From NCBI GenBank assembly GCA_003255025.1, contig QANY01007271.1, positions 1-64,000 on the forward strand: a DNA stretch of 64,000 bases, read 5' to 3'. Below, piece by piece: positions 10,258 through 22,383 of this stretch. Position 1 is the stretch's first letter. The number at the start of each line of letters is the position of its first letter. The notes under the pieces were generated by a model that had not been told where the DNA came from, ran no database searches, and saw nothing but the letters and a program-made list of their open reading frames with translations. The translations under genes and the position numbers were made by a program. The stretch comes from Datisca glomerata. Its lineage: Eukaryota; Streptophyta; Magnoliopsida; Cucurbitales; Datiscaceae.

Positions 10258-11690
10258 TTGTGTTTATTAATATTGGAGTTACATATCTTGAATTTTACCG
10301 AGTCTTATTTTTTTTTACGGTTGTTTGTTTTTTTTGAATTTTCAGGCGTTTTTTTGAGGTGTGTGAGAAAATTTGGAAGCGAGAATTTGACTCCCCTCAA
10401 TTTGGAAATTGAGAAAACTTGTCGACGTAATAGAGAAGTAAGGAGAGAAGCTTCTAAACGGCCTCAAGAAACCATGGATGACGTTCGAGAAAATTCTGAA
10501 ATCGTGAACAACCAAAATAATCAGGCAATTCGAGATTATACGACGCCAGTTGTCAATGAGGCTGCATCAGTCATTCAACGCCTTGTTATTAATACCAACA
10601 ACTTCGAGATTAAGCCAGATATCATTCATATGGTGCAAGCAAATCAGTTTAGTGGCCTGCCAAATGACAATCCAAATGTTCACATAGCTTTTTTCCTCGA
10701 AATTTGTTAGACATTCAAGCACAATAATGTCTCGTATGATGCAATCAGGCTGCGTTTATTCCCATTCTCACTTCGGGATAAGGCTAAGAGTTGGTTGAAC
10801 TCTCTGTCAGCTGGATCAATCACAACTTGGAATGGTCTCTCTGAGAAATTTTTAGCAAAGTTCTTTCCACCAGCTAAAATAGCCAAAATGAGGAATGGGA
10901 TCACCACATTTGCCCAACATGATATGGAGTCTCTTTATGAAGCATGAGAGAAGTTTAAAGAGATGTTGAGAGGATGCCCACATCATGGACCACCTTGATA
11001 GATGCAAGTTCAAACTTTTTACAATGGTTGGGGAATTCAACAAGGATGTTAGTGGATGCAGCAACATGAGGTGCTTTGATAGGTAAAACACATGAGGATG
11101 CTTATTCCTTGCAAGAAGAAATGGCTGCTAATACTTATCATGACCAACTGAGCGTAATGTACCAAGAAAGACTCATGGAGTTCATAAAGTAGATGCACTT
11201 ACTGCCCTCACAGCTCAAGTAACAATATTTTCAAAGCAATTTAGCTCTTTCACTGCCAATGTTAATGCAATTCATGCTTCACGGGAAGTTTGTAATTTGT
11301 GTAATGGACATCATCTTAGTATTGAATGTCAATCTGGTAATCTGTTTGCTCCTTCTCAGTCAAAACATGTTAATTTTGTTGAGAATTATAGCAGGCAGAA
11401 TAACCCATTCTCCAACACTTACAACTAAGGGTGAGGAAATCACCCTAATTTCTCTTGGAAGAATAATCAGAATGTGATGAATCCACTAGTTGCTACTCAG
11501 CCTCAGCAACATACAATTTCTCTGGAAGATGTTAGTGCTCAGCTCACATTTAATACTACTCAATTTTTAGCAAGAATAGATGCTACACTTCAGAGGCATG
11601 AAACAAGTATTCAGAGGTAAGAAACCAGTTTTCACAGTCAAGCTGCATTTATCCAGAATTTGGAGCTTCAAATGGGTTAACTGTCATAAA
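10258..11690 (+). pseudogene. Ty3-gypsy gag pseudogene
   Basis: The first open stretch (10258-10710) leads into the gag core: IIHMVQANQFSG, then LFPFSLRDKAKSWLNSL and FLAKFFPPAKI (10750-10870), the standard retrotransposon-gag fold. Stops interrupt it at about 10710, 10946 and 10998, and frames shift after that. A CCHC-like knuckle (C-x2-C-x4-H-x4-C, CNLCNGHHLSIEC) is at about 11294-11330. Low-complexity Gln/His-rich text follows, to about 11690. The gag would package element RNA. This copy cannot make it. Confidence 0.85.
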
Positions 11691-11749
11691 TACTAACTTA
11701 GAGACCACATGGTTCTCTACCGAACAACACTGAGAAGAATCCAAAAGAA

Positions 11750-12540
11750 CAAGCAAATGACATTACTCTTCGCAGTGGCAAGGAGTTAGCAGAACCTCAA
11801 AAAGCCACTATTGAAAATTCTCAGCCAATTGAAGCAGAAGTTGAGACAATGAGTGATGACCTTACCAAGAGCTTAGAAAAGAAGGAAGGCAAGCCTAAGT
11901 CAAAGCTCTTTCACGATAATCCTCCACCATACGTTCCACCTATTCCATACCGTCAACGGTTCCAAAAATAGAAATTGAATAAGCATTTTTCTAAGTTCTT
12001 TGATGTGTTTAGGAAATTACATATAAACATCCATTTTACTGATGCTTTGGAACAAATGCCGAGCTATGTCAAATTCATGAAGGATATTCTCTCAAACAAG
12101 AGAAAGCTAGAGGAGTATGAGACATTGAGGAGTGTAGTGCTATCTTGCAAAATAAATTACCTCCGAAGTTAAAGGATCCTGGGATTTTCACTATTCCTTG
12201 CACCATTGAGAATTCATATTTTGAAAAGGCTTTATGTGATCTTGGGGCTGGTATCAATTTGATGTCGTATTCAGTTTACAAGAAGCTAGGTATTGGAGAA
12301 GCTAAGCTCACGACGGTATCTTTATAGTTAGTTGGTCGGTCTATCAGATACTTTTAGGGATTATTGAGGAAGTTTTGTTAAAGGTAGATAAATTTATCTT
12401 ACCAGCTGATTTTATTGTTCTTGACATAGAGAAAAACTAAGAAATTTCAATTATTCTTGGTAGACCATTTTTAGCTACGAAAAAAACTCTGATTGATGTA
12501 CAAAAAGGGAACTTATCCTGAGAGTGCAAAATGATCAGGT
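11750..12540 (+). pseudogene. Ty3-gypsy aspartic protease pseudogene
   Basis: After an ITLRSGKEL phrase (about 11762) and a proline-rich linker, 12145-12327 reads FTIPCTIENSYFEKALCDLGAGINLMSYSV, with the DLGA active-site motif (normally D-S/T/L-G-A) of Athila/Tat proteases. It continues with stops to ILGRPFLATKKTLID (about 12455). The protease would cleave the Gag-Pol polyprotein. Stops at about 12328, 12357 and 12439 disable it. The coding remnant 12524-12763 carries on to the point where reverse transcriptase would begin but does not. Confidence 0.85.
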
Positions 12541-14445
12541 AATTTTTAATGTCTTCAAAGCAATGAAACACCCAAATGATATGAATAGTTGTTTGCGAGT
12601 GGATAGTGTAGGATTTGGAGAAGGTAAACCTAGACACCTACCATTTTTTAAAAAATCACCGGTGTTAGACCTCCACCTTCGGTACACCTTTATGGGAGAA
12701 ACATCCATTTTGCCTGTCACTATCTCTGTTTCGTTAAATGGTGAACAAGAAGACAAGGTGTAAAGGGTTTTGAGAGAGCAACAAATGGTCTTAGGCTGGT
12801 CAATTTCTGACACAAAGGAAATTCTAAAGTCAATGGATAACGGGTGAAGACTGGATGATCATTATGTCTGGTTGAAGACATTAAAGAAAGTGACACCAGG
12901 AGGCAACCTGATTATATTTTTGTAATTTTTTTTTGTTTTTTTAATTTTCTTTTACGTATTTTACTTTTGTTTTCTTCAGGTTTTAATGTAAAAAAAATTA
13001 TGGATGAATTTGGCTCATGCACCACTTTCCTCTCAGTTGGAGACAACAATAACAATGCAAAGACTGATGAGGATGATAGCTCATCATTATTCAGGGAAGT
13101 CCTCTTTACTTACTCCTTTTACATATTTTCTTTTCATTGAGGACAATGAAAGTTTTTAGTTTGGGGGTGGTGACTTTAATTAAATTTTTTTTTTGCATTC
13201 TATTGTTGACAACATTAACACCTATGGTGAGATTGGTTTTGAATAATTGATAGCTTTGAAAAAAAATGTTGAATTTGTGTATCGGTGTGTGTTTGAATCA
13301 AGTATTGATGTAATCTCGACATATTGAGCACCTAGCCTTGAGCGTTTGATTATCTTTTTTTGTGCTTAGAGAAGGTTTATGTGACTTAAAAAATCATTAT
13401 GATCTCGTAAGAACTCTATATTCAATTTGATTGTTATTCGAGGTGAAATTCTAGGCTACACTTCACTTAGGACATGATTTAGATTATCTTTGGACCGTTT
13501 GAGCTTTACAAGCCAACCTGTGCATAGTTGTTTCCCTAGTCATCCATGTTGAGCTTACATAGCCATTTTTTTATCACCCATGACAACTTTCAAACCTCAT
13601 AAAAAGTTTATCTTATTTAGCCCTTTTTACTCATAGTATTTTAATGTTCTAGGAATATGCTTGAAGCTATAACAATTTGGGTGAATGAGAGAAATGTTGA
13701 TATATTAAAAAAATATGTGAATAAGTTTGATTTCGTAGCCTCTTGGACTTGAGTGATTAAACTTGAAGGGGTGTTTTAACACCTAATACCCTAAGACCAA
13801 CTAGTTTGGGGGCTATTAGCTAAAAACTCATTCAGAAAATGAGAAGCTTAAGGAAATCAAATTTAAAAAAATGGTTGAACATTGTTGAATATTTCAAGAT
13901 GTAGAATGACAAGTTTGGGGTGTTGCAAGAAGAGTTGAATTAAGTTTGTTGATTCCTAGAATGCATATTTGACTATGGGTAAAGATTGAGCCAAAATAAT
14001 ATCTTTTATCTTACCCTAAACCCTAACCATACACTACAAGCCTATGAAATTCCTAATGATCCTAAGTGATGTGGTTTGCCTACATTAGTGGAGAGTGGCA
14101 TGAAAAATTGATTATGGAGTTCTAATCTATTTATAGATTATTAGATCCTCTTTTACAAGACTTGATTGCATAAACTCATTTGAGTTTGAGAGATTGGACG
14201 ACTTAAGGCGACACACACACACACTCAGAACTTTTCAAGTTGTAATGTAAGTTGGTAATTGTGTTAAAGCTTTACATTATTATAATTCAGAAGTTTTTCT
14301 TGGGTTATTGCTATTTTGGAATCTCTGAAGCAAGTTTAATTAGTCAAAAACACAATGTCACTCTTTCTTTAACTTTTCAGAATTAGTGATTATTGTTTTT
14401 CTTGTTTGATTTTGTTATGTTTTGCTCGAGGACTAGCAAAAGGTT

Positions 14446-14460
14446 AAGTTTAAGGGTATT
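14446..14460 (+). other. polypurine tract of the gypsy element
   Basis: AAGTTTAAGGGTATT lies directly before the TGATGAG start of the 3' LTR copy, where the plus-strand primer of this family (consensus AAGTTTGGGGGTATT) is expected. Confidence 0.6.
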
Positions 14461-14640
14461 TGATGAGTGTGTTTCACACTCATATTTTAGATAATCTTAA
14501 CTTTCATTTTAATTATTCTTTGAGTTTTATTGTTTGATTTATGTTTATTTTTGTCTCTATCTTGTAGGTTTGATATTCAATTGCATTTGAATTGATTTGG
14601 AAAGATTTGGAAGTCAAATATTCAGAAAATCACGGGCACT
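14461..14640 (+). repeat. 3' LTR of the gypsy element, truncated to about 180 bp
   Basis: Matches the first part of the 5' LTR (9057-9200), including CTATCTTGTAGGTTT and GCATTTGAATTGATTTGGAA, with an extra block of about 25 bp. It then stops at TCAGAAAATCACGGGC, beyond which no similarity to the remaining LTR kilobase is seen. Confidence 0.8.
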
Positions 14641-15824
14641 CATGAAAATACTACAGTTTTCCATCCAAGACATATATTTTTACCGATAATCATACATTTC
14701 TACAATCATCACATAAAAAACATCCAATTTCCAAAACGAATCAAGTGTCTATTATGTGTTTTAACAATATAACACATAAAACCCATATTTTTTTAAAGAA
14801 AAACTTACATCTTGTTTGTTTGGATGATATATATGCTCTGTTGGAGCCAGATGAAGAATAGGGCTAGTAAGATTTCGATTCTTTGGACGAAATATTTTCA
14901 CTCCATAACTGGTGGTATTGTACGGCCCTTTCGAACCGCTCAAACTTGGTTGTGTCGTTAAACTCAGCGTTCCCTTTTTATCTTTATGCTTTACTCTAGC
15001 CATTTTTGGTGAAAATGACAATATTAGAAGGATAGAGGGTTTGGGGTCGCGGGTTGGACAAATTTGGCTCGAGTTGGGCGTGGGTTTGACTCATATTTGC
15101 CAGGGATGTGCGAATACAACTCGCCATGTTGTGTTGGAGGCGGCTTGATGAGATTTTTGGGATATGAAGAGATTAAGAATAAAGGATTAGAATAAAGTGT
15201 TTGAATGGAGAGGAATGAAGTGTTGAGATAGAGGGAATGACGGGTATCGTTCGAATAGAAGAAGGGGAATGTGTTTTTTTTTTTTAATTTTGAGGTTAAT
15301 TGTGATAACAAAATAAAGTTAGATTTAGAAGATATATATTTATAAGGTTATACATTAAAACATAAATGGGGTTATTTTTCAATTTTTAGGGGGTTATAAT
15401 TATAAAATAAAAGGTTAAATTTCAAATTTCAATATTTAATTTTAAACTTTTAGCGGATACATTCAATTTAATAGTAGAATCCGACCTTGAGGGTTATACG
15501 TGTTCGTCAAACCGATAAATAGGATTTACCGATCATCATAACATCACGACCTATAATTAGATAGGCTGAAAATCTGTCTCGCTTCATATTTGTTACAAAA
15601 GCACAACAACATTATCAATGACAACTTTTATCGAGTTTATAAATAAGTGTTCAATTGATTCACGAATTCTTACTTAATCTAATCTAATTTCACATATAAG
15701 TAAATATTGTGAATGTTTGCATTGAGAGAACGATTTTTTTACCAGTGATTAACCTGGTGTACAATAATTAATTAAATAAATAACAATTTTAGGGTTTTTA
15801 GGGGACATGACGAATAGAGGCATT
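14641..15824. other. intergenic stretch with an unassigned open frame
   Basis: AT-rich DNA between the gypsy remnant and the tandem repeats. A minus-strand open frame at 14761-15021 (86 codons, internal start MARVKHKDKKG, basic N-terminus) and another at 15024-15311 have somewhat higher GC than the flanks, but I recognise no domain. They could be the first exon of a decayed element gene. Confidence 0.35.
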
Positions 15825-16020
15825 TGAATGGCGATTAGGGCCATTCCGACGACGGTTAGGATAACCTATGGCAACCGTTTATCAAAGGGTGGCGATTAGA
15901 TTGAGCAGTGGTGATTAAAGCTCAAAGTATGGTGATTGGACATGAAGATGCGATTAGCACCCTCTGAATGTCAATTATTGGCTTTTGAGTGGCGATTAGG
16001 ACATGATGAGTGACGATTGC
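15825..16020. repeat. short tandem repeat, (G)TGGCGATTAGGACATGA-like
   Basis: The core GGCGATTAG (or GGTGATT, GCGATTAG, GACGATTG variants) recurs about eight times at 15-45 bp spacing, often followed by GGACATGA or GGCATT. It directly precedes the GTTCACCAAA array. Together they look like the subterminal repeats of a DNA transposon. Confidence 0.6.
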
Positions 16021-16059
16021 AATTTTAGGGGTTCAATGAATTTGTAGTGGGTACAACAA

Positions 16060-16468
16060 ATGCAATGAGGTGTTCACCAAAACTTAAAAATTAATTTTCT
16101 TGAAGGGGTTCACCAAAAATGTATAGGGTTCACCAAATATGGACATGAGTTCACCTCTAATGTAGTGGGGTTCACCAAAATGTATAAAATTAATAATTCT
16201 TAGAGCAGTACACCAAAAATATATAGAGTTCATCAAATATGTATATGGATTCACCTCCAACGTAATGAGGTTCACCAAAACGTACAAAATTAATAATTCT
16301 TACACTGGTTCACAAAAATATAGAGGTGTTCATCAAATATGTACAGGGTTCACATCCAATGTAGTGTGGTTCACCAAAATGTATAAAATTAATAATTTTT
16401 GGAGGGTTTCACCAAAAATATATAGGAGTTCACCAAATATGTACAGGGTTCACCTTGAATGTAGTGTG
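16060..16468. repeat. tandem repeat, about 105-bp GTTCACCAAA unit, about 4 copies
   Basis: Each unit holds three or four GGTTCACC(A)AAA phrases, a TGTA(C/T)AAAATTAATAATTCTT segment and a CCAATGTAGTG-like end. Copies start near 16069, 16169, 16270 and 16371. The last copy runs directly into the copia LTR at 16469. A reverse-complement copy lies on the far side of that element (about 26347-26440). Confidence 0.85.
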
Positions 16469-18400
16469 TGTTGGAAACTAGGGCGCGCAGCAATGACGGT
16501 TTATTTAAAAATTTTATTTATTAAAAAAATTAATTGCTATGCCACAATTTCAACAAAAAACTTTTATACCATGTAATGGAAAAAAATATTTTTTCTCATC
16601 GGATCAATTATATATCTATACATTAAATTAAAGACATACAAAGATAAGAGTTATACCTCTTGTAATCTTATCAAGAGTCATTACAAACAACGAACTTGTA
16701 ATCCCACAAACAACAGAATGCGAGATCCACACCATGATCTTCTAAGCCAATCTTCAAACACACTAGGACGTGTGTGGGCACGTAGAATAAATCAAAGACA
16801 TTTTTCTGTTTTTAGATCTACTCAACACATGAGATCTAGAGATTTTGGAGAAGTACTACCGTGAGACAAAACTCTAAGAGAAATTTATAAAAACTCACAG
16901 ATCTTTTTTATTAACCTTCAATAAATCAGTTGCACACCCTGAGAACAATAAAATAATATCTATCTATATCTTTTAGGTTAAGGCTCATCAGATTTTTAGA
17001 GATTTATAAAATAATAAATTAATTACAAATGTGCCATTGTAGTGAGATCCACTGCAATTGATCCAACACTGCAGTGCCACACGGCATTGCTGATTCACGG
17101 CACCACTATAGTACCGAGTGGCATTACAGTGTGCCACGTGGCGCTATAGTAACTCCGGTCAATCTGATTAAAAAATCAGAGACTGACATGTGGAAGTCTA
17201 ATATGTCACGTGACAATTATCCTATAATTGATTATTTATATGAATCAGATAAATATTTAGATATCAGTTAATTCAAGCTTAACTTATATGATCTCACAAT
17301 CAATTATATTAGTTATTAATTAACAGATTAGATAAATAAAATCAAATTATTATCTCATAATGATTTAATATTATGTAATTTCATAAATTAAATATTTTGT
17401 CTCACTAATCGAACAACATAAATTAATTGATATTATTATTTATTTGTAATTTCTGAAAATTACAATAAATAATATTATTAGTTAAATTTTTAATTAATTA
17501 ATATCACATAATTGTCTCATAATTATATACTTGCCCCAAAAATTTAATTCTTTATGCGAGCTAGTCATTTTCTCATGTTCTGAAATATTCACACCCTAGA
17601 CTATGTAGTACAGAGGTGACTCGGGGACCATGGATCCGTAATTCTAAGCTCCAATAAATAAGATTATTAATTAAACTCTTTAATTAAATAATCTTGTTTA
17701 TTAATTTCATTATGACTTCACTATAAACATGAAATTGCACTCTTAGTAATTACAATATATATTTACAGATTATTCTCGTTGTAGTCCATTGCTTTAATCA
17801 CTTTATATAGTTATGTCATCCAATTTTTGGTTCGTAAATTAAAGTTGGCCAAAATTACCATTGTACCCTTCTAATTACATCTTGATCCTTAAGTATCATT
17901 AATTCACTAGTGATTGACCAATTTATAATCGTATTATGATTTTGAGCACAATAATCATTCAGTTCCAGAATTAACACTTAAGAGAACTTATATACGATCC
18001 ATTAGGAAAGCTTAGATTCTAAATTTTGTAAGATCATGTTCCCAACCATCCATATCACTAGTCCGTTTTACAAACAAACCTTAACGAGTGAATCAAAAGA
18101 CCCAGTAGATATGCATAGGAGTTCATGACTACGCAAGATTCAGACTGATCTACATACGATCATCAGTTCTTATGTGTATTAAATTTTTATGATAAATGAT
18201 AAGTTAATAGTGATATTAATTAACATCGGTATTGTCCTGTATAATCTAATTATATAAAGTACATTCACTAAAATGTCTATCCACATCAGTGATCCGGATA
18301 TAGATCGCATGCATTCATAATGCTTAATGAACCGTACTAGCGACCATTCATTAAAGATTTCACACTTTAATATGTTGCAGACTATTTTACTCTTTCTTAC
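16469..18400 (-). repeat. 3' LTR of the copia element, truncated inside
   Basis: Begins TGTTGGAAAC (+ strand view) and matches 24193-26130 and the solo LTR 41981-43940 throughout, including the block GAGATCTAGAGATTTTGGAG and the GTGCCAC-rich island (about 17040-17155). Similarity ends at about 18390-18407, where it passes into RNase H coding sequence. About 215 bp of LTR and the polypurine tract are missing. Confidence 0.85.
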
Positions 18401-18725
18401 AAGATGATATTTCCTCTCAATGTGCTTGCCCCTTTTGTGACTCATCGGTTCTTTAGAATTAGCTATCACCCACTGTTGTCACAGTACAGGATTAGTGGCT
18501 TGTGCACATTTGGAACTATTTCCAGATTAGTATAGAACTTTCTGAGCCATACCGCTTCTTTTGTAGCCTCACAAGTCGCTATATATTCTGCTTCCATAGT
18601 GGAATCTGCAATACTTGATTGTTTAATACGTCTTCAGACTAAAGCTGCTCCACTTATGATGAATATTGTTCCAGACGTCGACTGTTGACTGTCCGTATCT
18701 CGTTGAAAATAAGAATCAGTATATC
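18391..18725 (-). pseudogene. copia RNase H C-terminal fragment
   Basis: The minus strand encodes KEPMSHKRGKHIERKYHLVR, the conserved segment near the end of copia RNase H domains. In full elements it is followed by an ADxFTK motif and about 30 residues. Here the frame enters LTR sequence right after HLVRK, so the true C-terminus is deleted. Upstream (18480-18720) further RNase H text is present in broken frames. Confidence 0.8.
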
Positions 18726-19560
18726 TAGTAGGGTTCAGGTCTCCACTTGAATAAACAAGCATATAATTTCTTATTCTCCGAAGATACTTGAGAATTTGTT
18801 TTGCTACAATCCAATGTTCTAAACCGGGATTTGATTAATAATGACTGACAATTCCTACTACACAACAAATGTCTGGTCTCGTAACATTTCATACATGAGA
18901 CTACTAACAATTGAAGCATAAGGAACCTTCCTCATATCCTCTTCCTTCTGAGGTGTCTTAGGACACTGCTCATTGGAAAGAATAATTCTACGTCTGGTCG
19001 GTAGTTGACCTTTCTTGAAATTTTTCATAGAGAATCTCTCCAGCACCTTACCAATATAAGATGCCTGAAAAAGTGTCAAGAGCTTGTTCTTTCTATCCCT
19101 TAGAATTTGGATGCCTAGAACATAGCTGACCTCTCCCAAATATTTCATTTGAAATTTCTCAGCTAACCACTTCTTTACTTTCGACAAAGTTTTTACATCA
19201 TTCTCAATTAGTAGAATATCGTCTATATAAAGAATTAAGAAAACTATTGTCTTATCTTTGATATATTTATAAACACAAGCTTCGTCAAAATTTTGATGGA
19301 AGTCATACGCTTTAATAATTTCATCAAAGGTAAGATTCCAAGATCTTAATGCTTACTTTAATCCATAAATGGATTTAAGTAACTTGCATACTTTCTGATC
19401 TTGCCCATTTTCATGAACCCTTCAAGTTGTAACATATAGATGATTTCTTCAAGAGAATCATTAAAAAAAGATATATTGACATCCATTTGCCATATTTCAT
19501 AGTCTAAACTAGCGGCTATGGTTAAAAGGATGCGAATGGATTTTAGCATGGAAATGAGAG
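18725..19560 (-). pseudogene. copia reverse transcriptase pseudogene
   Basis: The minus strand at 19549-19358 gives KSIRILLTIAASLDYEIWQMDV, the start of the RVT_2 catalytic core; in active copies the IWQMDVKTAFLNG aspartate binds metal. At 19187-18858 it gives MKYLGEVSYVLGIQILRDR, the conserved thumb-side segment. Between them (19357-19188) the region normally holding the catalytic YVDD is degraded: a Y-I-D-D-I-like string is visible near 19210-19225. Stops and frameshifts separate the parts. Confidence 0.85.
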
Positions 19561-20991
19561 AGAATGTCTCTTCATAATCAATCTCATTCCTTTTGTGTAT
19601 ATCATTTGACTACCAGTCGTGCCTTGAAAGTCTCTACTTTCCCATTTGCACATCTTCTTCTTGAAGATCCATTTACATCCAATAGACATGACATGTTCAT
19701 GTGGATCCACAAGTTCTTAAACAGAATTAGAATACATCGATTTCATTTTTTGGTTCATGGCATCTTGCCATTTCTCGTTTTCAGGATCTTTCCATCACCT
19801 CTTTAAAGGTTAATGGATCGTCTTTATCAGTATCATACACTAGGACATGTTCCTCTAGTTCATAGCGAATAAGTTATGTTACAACCTTTCCACTATGACG
19901 CTGCATCAAGATTTCCTGAATATGAACAGTGGTTTCTATGGTTTGTCGTTTATGAGTTAATAATGAAGGTGGTCTGATCTCATAGGATGTTAATTCTTCG
20001 AGAACTACTTTGCTCCGAGATTTGTAGTTTTTTCATATAGTCGTGTTCAAGAAAAGTGGCATTTGTCGGTACAACACCTTTTGATTCTTGTGACTATAAA
20101 AGTACCCACCTCTTATTTCTAGAGCATAACAACAAATATACACACTTCAGACCTTGAGTCTAACTTTTTAGTATTGGGTCCAAGAATGTGAGATGGACCC
20201 CCCCCCCCCNNNCCCCCCCCCCCCCCATATATGAAAATGATGCAAACTAGGTTTGGAGTCATTCCATAACTCTAAATGTGTCTTGCTTAAAAACTCAGAA
20301 GGCACTACATTCAAAATGTAGGTTATCGTTTGAAGTGCATATCCCCAGGATGTGAGTGGTTGTGATGAGTAGCTTAACATCGACATAACAATATCCAATA
20401 GGGTTCAGTTTCTCCTTTTTGAAACACTATTTTGCTATGGCATTCCAGGTGTTGTGAGTTGGGATAAAATGTCATACTCCAGCAGGTAATCCTTGAATTC
20501 TAAATCCAAGTATTCACCACCTCGATCTGATCGAAGTGTTTTCAAAGATTTACCTAATTACTTTTCAGCTTCAGTTTTGAAGTTTTTAAACTCTCTGAAA
20601 GTTTTAGACTTTCTATGCATTAGGTAAGTATAACCATATCTAGAGTAATCGCCAATAAATGTAATAAAATACTCATATCCACTTCTAGCTTTTATATTGA
20701 TCGGTTCACAGACTTCACTATATACTAGCTCAAGTGGTTCTTTGGCTCTTTGACCATTTCAAATGAAAGATCTCTTGATCATTTTACCCTCTACCAAGAT
20801 TCACAAATTGGAAGAATCTCAACTTTTAGTTCTCTCAAAGCACCATGCTTTGTTAACTTGTTTAATCTATCTAGATTAATATGTCCCAACCTAAGATGCC
20901 ATATATTCGTGTAATCATCGTGAGAAACTCTCTGTCGTTTGTTACTTTTAGGATTTGCTACTTTAATCAATTTTCTATATTTAACACACAT
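19561..20991 (-). pseudogene. copia GAG-pre-integrase and integrase pseudogene, with an assembly gap
   Basis: The minus strand at 20991-20791 encodes the pre-integrase zinc motif region (IWHLRLGHINLDRLNKL). 20790-20400 holds integrase core remnants in shifted frames. 20398-20168 encodes the segment around PLTSWGYALQTITYILNVVP. A run of G (minus strand) with three Ns at 20199-20226 replaces the usual GCPAH, after which SHILGPNTKKLDSRSEV-like text goes on in another frame. Integrase would insert the cDNA. This copy is dead. Confidence 0.8.
20199..20226. other. poly-C run with NNN assembly gap
   Basis: Ten Cs, three Ns and about 14 Cs. The homopolymer falls at a conserved Gly-Cys codon pair of the integrase. 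The length is probably wrong, and the true sequence may be unexpanded. Confidence 0.95.
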
Positions 20992-21160
20992 TTAATCGGT
21001 TTAAGCATATACATTCCGTTCGAAACGTTTTCATGACAAATATTGAATCCATTCTTAAAAATAATAAATTGATTATTATTAAAAGGAATATAAAAAAATT
21101 TCATGCAACACGATAAATAAATTGAATTTCTCGAAAATCCAGGAATAAAATAAACATTGT

Positions 21161-21480
21161 TCAAACACAAAGATAATTATTTTTAAAACTCAAACGGACT
21201 GCCCCTAATGCTTTTGTTAACACGAGCGCACCACTGCCAACTATTATTATCACCTCGCTATTAGCCAACTCCCTTGACGAATCAAGCATCTGAAAAAAAG
21301 AACATACATTATTAGTGACTCCTGAATCTAATATCCAGGATGACAAATCATATTCCACTAAACAAGCTTCAAGTACAAGTAAACCATATTTACCTTTCTT
21401 TTTCATATCGGAGAGACACTTGTTACAGTTTTTCTTCCAGTGATCTTCAACCCAACAATGAAAATATTTTCCCTTAGGCT
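21161..21480 (-). pseudogene. copia zinc knuckle and protease pseudogene
   Basis: The minus strand near 21470-21410 gives a CCHC knuckle in decayed form (Y-FHCWVEDHWKKNC). 21406-21161 gives SSWILDSGVTNNVCSFFQML, the copia protease with DSG in place of the usual D-S/T-G-A/C-T-N-H (His replaced by Asn-Val). The protease would mature the polyprotein. Confidence 0.8.
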
Positions 21481-21639
21481 TGTGATCGTTTTTGTTCTTC
21501 TTGGCTTTGGGTGATATATTGACTTTCTTTCCTTTCTTGTTCTTACTTTTGCCCTTACCATTGTTCTTCCTTTTGTTACTATTAACAACAGTGGAAGAAG
21601 ATTTTTGATCAGCAACATTTTGCCTCGCCCTCTTTGATC

Positions 21640-22236
21640 ATACTCTTGTTGAATGACGCAAAAGTCTACAGTTCATTCAACAACTAAGTCATGTTGAATT
21701 ACAACTTATTCATAACATAGTTGATAGTGAACGCACATAAAGCAGGCGTGGGCGATTCAAGTATAATGCTGACTTGAGTTTGCTCATCAATGGTAGCTCC
21801 ATGTGCTTCTGTCTCATGCATTATATTGATCATGTTCAAAACATGTTCACGCACAAAAGTACATTTCTTCATCTTAGTAGTCAAATAGCTCCTTGGAGCC
21901 TCATAAAGACTTTGATCAGATTGTTGCCCAAACATTACATGTAAAGATTTCATAATCGCACATGCAGTTTCCATGCTTTCATGCTTTGTTTTTAGAACAT
22001 TATTTATGCTCACAAACATGTAAGCACTTAGCTTGTTGTTGGACTAAATCCAATCATAAAACTTATCTCTAACATTCTTAGGGGCATTAGCAGCGGGCTC
22101 TTCATGACATTCCTGAGTAAGAACAAATTTATGATTCTCACAAATAAAGCGTCAAATTCAAATTCGACTTCCATCTTATGAAATTATCACCATTAAGTTT
22201 TTCAAGTGCAAGTAAAGCAGTAATATGGTTACCCAT
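21640..22236 (-). pseudogene. copia gag pseudogene
   Basis: The likely start is the Met at 22236 (MGNHITALLALEKLNGDNFIRWK...), giving the LNGDNFxxWK motif at the N-terminus of copia gag. The middle (22019-21699) carries the UBN2-type gag helices (YEAPRSYLTTKMKKCTFVREH, HETEAHGATID). Frames change between them. A basic Lys-rich stretch follows before the zinc knuckle. Confidence 0.85.
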
Positions 22237-22383
22237 GATAGACATAATAATAACTGAAAAATAAAACATACATAATTCAATATAGTTGTTATAAATATCA
22301 AGAAATTTGAAAAGTAAAGGTGATGCATGAATGCAACATATCAAACACATAAACTTAACAATTATTAATCCACGACAAGACAA

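Larger units (their letters stand above)
9057..14640 (+). mobile_element. Ty3-gypsy element with gag and protease only (Athila/Tat-like)
   Basis: The 5' LTR is at 9057-10229 and a truncated 3' LTR copy at 14461-about 14640; both begin TGATGAGT(A/G)TGTTTCACACTCATATT. A tRNA-Asp type primer site follows the 5' LTR and a polypurine tract precedes the 3' copy. The interior encodes a decayed gag, a CCHC knuckle and an aspartic protease. No reverse transcriptase, RNase H or integrase is visible between the protease end (about 12540) and the 3' LTR. That segment is about 1.9 kb and non-coding, and includes the AGTTTGGGGGTGGTGA phrase typical of Athila/Tat-like 3' regions. It is either a non-autonomous derivative or a deletion product. 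No target duplication can be tested because the 3' end is lost. Confidence 0.85.

Noticed and set aside
12437..12813. minus-strand frames over the gypsy protease end
   Set aside because: Shadows of the + strand protease remnant.
14761..15021. 86-codon minus frame with basic start MARVKHKDKKG
   Set aside because: No domain recognised and no clear neighbour exon; noted only as an unassigned frame.
16060..16468. CRISPR-like direct repeats
   Set aside because: A eukaryotic AT-rich tandem repeat with about 105-bp units and no unique spacers of even length.
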